From Hysterium pulicare CBS 123377 (taxonomy: Eukaryota; Ascomycota; Dothideomycetes; Hysteriales; Hysteriaceae): a DNA stretch of 64,000 nucleotides. The translations under genes and the position numbers were made by a program. How positions within the stretch are numbered: the stretch's first letter is position 1; each line of letters starts with the position of its first letter. This document shows positions 57,264 to 64,000 of the stretch, in pieces. A model generated the notes under the pieces. The model worked only from the letters and a program-made list of their open reading frames with translations, was not told the origin of the DNA and made no database searches. Where the stretch lies: positions 235,212 to 299,211 of the forward strand of contig AJFK01000093.1 in assembly GCA_000467715.1 (NCBI GenBank), written 5' to 3'.

Positions 57264-60200
57264 CTACGGCTCAACTTTAAACCTCATCCTAACGCCCATA
57301 CTCGCAAGCTCAACATCCAACAATCTCAAAACCCCCGGCACCGCCACAACCGTCACATCTTCACCTCCCGTCCATCTCACACCCTCACCATCCTCCCAAA
57401 GCTCGCTCTTGGCTTCCATGCCCTCGGCTCTCTTAGCACACCTCCTACACCGCACAACCCCCGTACCCTTACGATTTCTCGAGTACTCAGATACCGTAGG
57501 GGTGGTGGCAAGGAAAGAGCCACAGGAGCGACACAGTGCAGCCTTCGTGTAATCCGAGCAATTCATCAGACGATCTTGGAGGAGGAACGCTGTGCCGTGG
57601 GCGAGGAGGGCATCACGTTCCATTTCGCCGACTCGGATACCACCACCTTTCTTCCTGCCCTTGATCGGTTGGCCTGTGAGTTGGTTGACAGGACCTGTTG
57701 TCCTGACTTGATACTTATCATTGACCATGTGGCGGAGACGCTGGTAATAAACGACCCCAATGTAGATGTCTGCTGCGAGCTCTTGGCCTGTGATGCCGGA
57801 GTACATTGGTTCGTTTCCGAAGTAATTATACCCCGCTTTCATGAGTTGATGGCCGAAATAATCGACAGCTGTGTGCTGTTCATCAAACTTGAATGGCGTG
57901 GAATCCTGCGCCAGACCATGCAGAGCGCCGGCCTTCCCGGCTAGCGACTCGACGAACATGCCAATCGTCATACGGGACGGGAAAGCGTGCGGATTGATAA
58001 TGACGTCGGGCTGGATTCCTGACTCAGAGAAGGGCATATCAATTGCTGGCCATTTCTGCGAACAGACACCTTTTTGACCGTGACGAGAAGAGAACTTGTC
58101 CCCAATGACGGGCGAGCGAGGCACCCGGAGCTTGATGCTGATACTTTGGCAAGGCTCAGAGCCGGTCTCGGAACCTAGGATACGCACTTCTTCCACGAAA
58201 GCCACCTCGTCTTCTTTATACTTGAAAAACTGTGTTTGGCCATCACGATTAGTGTACTCGCCTGTGGCTGGATCGAAAGAAACGTTATGCCACGCGGCAA
58301 TGATATCTCCTTGGCGTATTTCGGCGCCAATGTGAGGCCAGCCGTCGTCATCCAACTTCTCGCGCCATTCGGCGCGTACGAGTCCACCAGGGCAAAAGCC
58401 GAAGAGCCTGGTCACAGTTCTTGAAGACTTGCTTCTTCGACTACCTTCTTCCAAATCACAAATCTTAGTTTTGTAGATCGTACCATGACCGAAGCCTCGT
58501 TCGTGAGCGGATTTGTTCAGAATCATAGCATCATCCATATCATAGCCTGTGTAGGAGATGACCGCTACAACTGCATTGGTACCATTGGGGAAGTTGTCGA
58601 GTCCATATTCGTTGTGGAGTGGCGGTCGTACGACAGGCGTTTGACCAGTCTGTAGTCGATAAGTCTTGTTATCTGTACGGTATCGGATGGCCGCGCCAGG
58701 AGTACCCATAGATTGTTTACCCATCTGACATTGGTACATGTTCCTTGGCGATTGATTGAAATCGGAGAAAGGAGTTTGGTTAGCGACGATGGAGAGAATG
58801 TTGGTGGGATCATATTCGACATGAGTGGAATCTCCAGATATGATTTCCGGCTCGGTACAAGCTATTGACATGAATGGCTGTTCAAAGGGTCCGATGTAGT
58901 CTAATTTGTCCAGTGGTAGGTATTTGGTCGGTCGATACATTCGTGCGGCCTGGGAGAACATGTAAACACCGGGATATTGGCCGCCGTTGGAGTTGGGAAC
59001 GTAACCAATTTCAAGTTCGAGAGGTACGCCAACACCTCCTTTAACCTTCCAATATCTCAAAGTGTCACCAATGGTTTTGGCCTGCTTCGGAGTGCAGAAT
59101 CCCAATATTCGCCCATCAAGTTGAACGGCTACACTCTCGCTTAAGGCTGCCGACGATTTGTTCGATACGCCCAATTGAGCAACGAGTGAAGGAATTTTCG
59201 AAACGTCTACATTTGATGTAGCAATCTTACATTTATGAGCAAGATGGTTCAGCAACCCACAGGGACTGCCATCGGGAGTATGCACGGGACATAAAAAGCC
59301 CCAACTTTCAGGGAGTAGCTTTCTCACAGTCGTTGTCCTTAGTTGAGCGAAGAAAGCACCTCTGTGAACCATTCGGAAGTGACTGATAAATCGATAGAAA
59401 TTGATCTTTTCTGCGACAACGCAAAATCCAGATGTTTGCTGTAGATCCAATCCACTCGGACTCACCAGATTGCCGGTCGATAGGAAGTATTCTAGAGCTT
59501 GTCCAACGTTCTCATTCGTCCTCCGGAGGATTTTTGGACCGAACTCTTTGAGAAACTCGTCTGAATTGAAGGGAGACCAGTTCTTCTTTCGTCCCCATTC
59601 CAGAAGTGCTCCACGTATTGAATTCAGCCATTCATCTAGTCGTTCTTTCAGGATCATTCCGTACAGATGACCGCCGAGAAGTATGTCCTGATTCTGGACA
59701 GCATCCGGGTTGTCTACAGCACATTCTCCTTCGACGAGAGAATAGAGCTTGCGTATCATGAATAGCATCATATTGAACTTGTCAGCATTTTGGGTATCCG
59801 TAACCTCGTTAGCGCCCAAGTGAGGGAGGACAATTCTTCGCAGAAATTCAGTGCCTGCATCTTCGTCGCTTATATCATCAGGGACTTGTAGAACAACTTT
59901 GAACCTCTCGCCCAAGTAGGCTCTTGTTTTTGCTTTCGAGTGCAGCCCGTAGACCTTGTATGTTCGTAACAATAATTCTACACGGTCGGTCACGAACTGC
60001 TTTTCCTCGAGGCCTTTGGATCCGGCGGCGCCTACAATCCCTTCGAAAACCTCTCGGTCATTCGTCTCCACAAGGGCTTTCAATACCATCATGACCGGAA
60101 CCGAATATTCATTCTTTCTCCAAGAAAACCTGAAAGTCACGTTTCCATCTACTAGGTAATGCAGCGCGTTTGTCTGTGATGTTTGATCTGGACGCACCGA

Positions 60201-60945
60201 TCGAATTTGGACGCCAAACTTGGTATATGATGGTCCGCGGTTTTGGAATGTAGGCCGAATAATGGCCATTGGATAATTCCGCCTACCCACAACCAACATT
60301 CTTATTAATTTTTCAATGCCATTGACGATGAAGTATCCGCCAAGCTCTTCTGTTTCTTCCTTGGCTTTGACAAGTTGGTCCGGGCTCATGTTTTCGAGAT
60401 GGCATCGGTTAGACTATCAGTGCTTCATATCAGCTTCTTTACCGAGACAACCAAGTTCAAGTAGTGCTCACTCTCAGCATGACGGGAACTTGACCCATTT
60501 CCCGCACGGATTCCTGCCACTCGCCATTGTTGACCTTCCACTCCATCCGCACCCGCAGTTTCCCTCTGTATGTAGCGTGCCGTTCTCTGCATTCCGCCGG
60601 CAGAATATTCCGAGTCTTAAGGGCGAATTTGTTTGTGGAAGGGAGGGCTGCCTTGTCGAGGAATACCTCTCGTATCCTCACGCTAAGCCTATTCCTCTGA
60701 GGGAAGTCTTCCGGCTGGCCATAAGGATCCCCGTCAAGAAAGACTTTTGTGCCTATGTCCTTGAGCGAATGCTCCAGTAGGCCTCCATTTTCTAGTATGG
60801 AATTGAACGAGTGGATGTGGGGTTCGATTGCTGCAGCGAGAGCAGGATATGCAGTATGGTCTTTAGGAGGGTTTTGGAATAATTTTTGACGTCGCGCAGT
60901 ATCGAATTCAGTAGACCATTGTGTGTCTGTTCCTGAAGGAGCCAT
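57264..60945 (-). CDS. RPA135: RNA polymerase I second-largest subunit (A135)
   Basis: Beta-type catalytic subunit of Pol I, transcribing rRNA in the nucleolus. Exons 60945-60472 and 60413-57264 (phase 0, gtgagc...gatag) give 1,207 residues, close to the yeast size. Key parts are GGYFIVNGIEKLIRMLVV, SWGFLCPVHTPDGSPCGLLNHLAHKC, GYDMDDAMILNKSAHERGFG, the active-centre GDKFSSRHGQKGV, and the C-terminal zinc ribbon CRSCGSF...CRRC. It is the Pol I rather than Pol II paralogue by the RRNYPMAIIRP segment and N-terminus. Head to head with ARL8, 539 nt apart. Confidence 0.96.
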
Positions 60946-61484
60946 CTTGGTGCGGGCAAAAGCGGAATGCTTGCAGATGGTTGGGGGGCGTAAGATGGAG
61001 AACTGGCAAAATTAACTCCCAGGTAGACCGAGCATGTCCCAAGTGTATCCACAGTCGGCGAAGGGGTGAACATTCAAAATTAGCTGTAAGGAGTAATCCT
61101 CTGGTCTGAGGGTTGAGATAAAAAATTCACGGAATTCTTATCGATTACCCTGATCACGTGGAGAACCCTACCTACGTAGAGGTCTTGGCCAAGCGGACTG
61201 CAGGCGGCTCCTCGGTGGTGGATGCACAAGACTACCACCTCTGGAGCGGCGCAGATTCTCACCCGCAAGTCTCTCATCGGTCCCAAACTTCACTCTGTTG
61301 ATTTTGCCTGGCATTGTGGTTTACTATCGTTGCTAATCTGCCTTGCAACCTCATTGCAGCCCGAGAAATCACCAAAAGACCCCGCAGCAAGGATTCCCAA
61401 GTTTCTCACCAGCTTCCCCATCCAAACCCAAATTCTCGCAAGCAATTCTCCGCTGTCCTGCTCAACAACGCGCAAGCCTCACTC
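60946..61484. promoter_or_regulatory. Shared RPA135-ARL8 promoter region
   Basis: 539 nt. It contains a palindromic E-box TCACGTG at 61154-61160, the core for bHLH factors such as Cbf1, and an A-rich tract (GATAAAAAATTC) at about 61116. Binding is not shown. Confidence 0.4.
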
Positions 61485-62583
61485 ATGGCCGGCTTCTTTC
61501 GACGCATTTACGATTGGCTTTTACGCCTGTTCTGGTATGTCTTGTCCTCCGCAGACTTCTGATATGCCTTCAAACTGCCGTCGCCTTGGGCGCCTTTTGT
61601 TGCCTCGTTCCCATCAAAACTGTTCCAAAGAAAAAGCAAAAACTTGACTCAAAAACAAATGAACCTGGCCACTGCTTACTCCCACAATACAGGGCCACTG
61701 AAATGGACATCACCATGATCGGCTTGCAAAATGCTGGCAAGACGTCCTTGCTGAGAGTTCTGGCGGTGAGTGTCCGCCGTATTCGGAAGATCTCCGTGCA
61801 ACGTCGCGGGAATTTTAATTGACGGGAGCGTTCTAACCGATTGGATTAGGGTGGAGAATTCACCATAGAGTACGTCCGCCCGCTTCATGTTGTGCGGGCT
61901 CTCTGCCAATTGTTGCGTTCATGCTGCTGCTGGTCCATCGCTCCATGGCGCATTAAAGTTTGCTCCGCGCATGTGCTAACCTGGGGCCCTAGCTCTATTC
62001 CTACGGTTGGCTTCAACATGAAGCGTGTCCAGAAGGGTCATGTTACTCTGAAGTGGTAAGTCCTCTCGATATTTGAATTGGTCACGCACGTCCACCTCTT
62101 GCAGCGCCAAGGCCATTTCGAACCAGCTTTGTGGATCTCTGAATATGAATCTCCCGATTGGAGGTGTCTGCTGACCATGTTCGACTCTATAGCTGGGACC
62201 TTGGAGGTCAACCTAGGTTCCGATCTATGTGGGAGAGGTACTGTCGAGGGGTGAATGCAATCGTGTAAGGCTCTCGGTCGAGTGCGATGGCAATTGCTGA
62301 TCGATACAGATTCATCGTTGATTCCGCCGATAAAGAGGCTCTGCCTGTTGCACGTGAAGAACTGAAGCTCTTACTTGAAAAGCCGGCCTTGGAGGGCATC
62401 CCACTTTTGGTTCTCGGCAACAAATCCGATCTTCCGGACAAGCTCTCGGTCGATGATTTAATCGAAGCTCTGAACCTCAAGGCAGTGTCGCACCGAGAAG
62501 TCAGTTGCTACGGCATAAGTGCAAAGGAAGAGACCAATCTCGATGCCGTGCTTCAATGGCTGATCGCTCGGTCCAGCAAATAG
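61485..62583 (+). CDS. ARL8: Arf-like small GTPase Arl8
   Basis: Small GTPase that in animals places lysosomes/vacuoles through kinesin and HOPS. Six exons (61485-61534, 61693-61765, 61850-61869, 61993-62055, 62193-62264, 62310-62583) join with every phase kept to 183 residues. The N-terminus [17 protein letters not shown] is the amphipathic helix of Arl8. [11 protein letters not shown] is the P-loop, followed by [37 protein letters not shown] (Arl8-specific), and NKSDLP and SAKE for guanine. The third exon is a 20-nt micro-exon. As in Arl8 there is no N-myristoylation glycine. Confidence 0.95.
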
Positions 62584-64000
62584 AGTGTTCTTCGAGTCGA
62601 CGAAAGGTACGTGCCGTCTGTCAATGTGTCAGTAACTTACTGATAGGTCAGACTTTGTGTTGGCATCTTTTGGCGGATTTCACGACTTTGACGACGCCTA
62701 CGTCCTTATAATATGGCAAGTCAGCTTTTATACAATATTGTTAATGAGTTTCATGATGTGACGGAAAGAAAGACTGGCAGTTATCATCTGCAGGCTAGCG
62801 ATGGCCATTTGAAATTCCCCAGCTCGTAGCACGTTCCCTCTGTTTCATCTTTCCATTCTTCCTAGCGGGCATAGTTAACATCTCTTCCGAGGGCACATTG
62901 GTATGTTCCACATTCTTGGCGGTAGCGCGACGAGTCCTTTGGAGGCTCTTCTGACATTGGATTAATTTTGTATCATTTTGCTGTTTGAATTCGCGTCCAA
63001 CGAGGGAGAAGTAAAACGAGGCAGGGATATTTCTAGGTGGCATTGGAAGTTTTCATCAATAGCTTTCGGAGTGATTTCGCAATTCCATGACTGAGCTTTG
63101 CAGCAAGACGAATATGGCTTGCATTGAACGAGAAAGGTGACGGTGGTTTGCGAGCGCGAATCCTCGACCCCTAAGGCTGGAATGCCGAGTTGTGAATGAG
63201 ATAGCGGGCCTCGCAACGAAGGACGGGCGCGCGACCACAACAAACAAACGGCAGGAACCTATCGCAATGGTCTCAGAGGCTGGACATGTTTGCTGCAGTC
63301 GCAAAAGAGGTTTGAAGAGCCAAAAAAGAATTGGAGAAGAAGCTGGCCGGCAGCTACAGTATTATTTCTCGCCCTTCAACTTTAGCTTGATGCACCTCTG
63401 AGTTGTCATTTCGACCAGGGCGGTTCAGCAGCCCGATTGGCTGCTGTTCAGTCGAGCTCAGATGCAGGACGTTCCGCAACCCTGAACATCCCTACTCCGT
63501 AATCGATCACCAGTTTCGTGTGCGTGCATCTCAACCGTTCGCTGTGACGTCCTGCGCGAAGGATTGCGTGGGTAGTGGACGGATTTAGGGGAGGGCTAAC
63601 TATGTCTAGGCGGGGTCTCGCATCGTCAGTGCCCAGGTAACTATGAGCTACGCAGAGAGACATTATTCCAGTGTCTAATTGTCAGCTGTTGTCAGCTGTT
63701 TTAGCAAGTGCTGTGTCGAGTCGCGAGTTTTGGTGCTACTCTCTGGCCAGCGATCCGGTCACTGCGGAATGCTGTGATGCCGCTTTGGAACCCATGCGGA
63801 AGCACGTTATCTATCATCGATGCACCTTGATAGCAATTCATATAACCTGCAGCTGTAGACTGCATTCCGACTTCCAGACATGGCTCAGTTCAGCTCAAGG
63901 GTTCGCACGATGTATTTCAGAAAGGCAAATAATCACTGTCATCAACTCAGCCTTTATCTTAGCGTGGCTCAGACTTTTGCAGGGGCTATAGACGCCTTTC
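62584..64000. other. Terminal 1.4 kb without a supported gene
   Basis: Downstream of ARL8. Open frames are under about 110 codons and show no family features. A direct repeat TGTCAGCTGT x2 lies at 63681-63700. The beginning of a gene lying beyond the window cannot be excluded. Confidence 0.5.

Noticed and set aside
1-64000. tRNA or rRNA genes
   Set aside because: I scanned by eye for B-box words (GGTTCGA); the hits lie in coding exons or lack an A box and a foldable cloverleaf. A tRNAscan run would settle it.
1-64000. Transposons or repeat-induced-mutation relics
   Set aside because: No transposase or reverse-transcriptase frame and no terminal repeats; A+T-rich gaps are short and ordinary.
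62584-64000. Short frames on both strands after ARL8
   Set aside because: No recognised domain and no exon chain; they look like chance frames in a G+C-balanced gap.

Overview
The window is nuclear DNA of a filamentous ascomycete (Pezizomycotina). The evidence is short GT-AG introns of mostly about 50-110 nt with clear gtaagt/gtgagt donors, compact gene spacing, and a gene set of fungal type: Rtg2-like protein, NAD-GDH of the Gdh2 type, HAM1-like TULIP protein, homeobox/C2H2 regulator, fungal Cnd1 and Cdc7. I cannot fix the class from sequence alone. I assembled 25 protein genes exon by exon, each with phase-consistent junctions, except a 5'-incomplete Ost-alpha-like gene. I also list one doubtful small ORF. 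I recognised no rRNA, tRNA, transposon or CRISPR array, and no secondary-metabolite core enzyme.

Layout. 1-6.9 kb: the 3' part of mitochondrial ribosomal protein uS17m, then Cdc7 kinase and condensin Cnd1 head to head over a 189-nt promoter. 8.5-17.2 kb: the accessory part. It holds a 2,343-residue secreted protein with five tandem pectin-methylesterase-like (CE8) domains and a long Thr/Ser tail, convergent with a small cysteine-rich secreted protein that looks like two beta/gamma-crystallin-type modules. 17.7-24.8 kb: an AlkB-like dioxygenase (CUE + 2OG + GRF finger), Pex7, an HSL-type esterase and a patatin-like lipase. 26-31.4 kb: GNAT acetyltransferase, Rft1 and Rtg2/exopolyphosphatase. 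33-45 kb: NAD-glutamate dehydrogenase behind a 2-kb gene-free leader, a small Lys/Thr-rich basic protein, a HAM1-like protein and malic enzyme. 46-62.6 kb: homeobox/C2H2 regulator, WW-domain protein, AdoMet synthetase head to head with GPN3, an Ost-alpha-like membrane protein lacking its 5' half, and RNA polymerase I subunit A135 head to head with Arl8. The last 1.4 kb holds no gene I can support.

How the genes relate. Most are housekeeping genes with no common pathway. Five pairs are divergent over 189-539 nt: Cdc7/Cnd1, AlkB/Pex7, GNAT/Rft1, AdoMet synthetase/GPN3 and A135/Arl8. The Cdc7/Cnd1 pair shares CGCGAAA (MBF/SBF-type) elements close to both start codons. Malic enzyme, NAD-GDH and Rtg2 all touch carbon/nitrogen balance, but they are separated by unrelated genes, so I do not call them a cluster. 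The most unusual object is the five-domain CE8 protein: its two N-terminal domains have lost key catalytic residues while the three C-terminal ones keep most of them.
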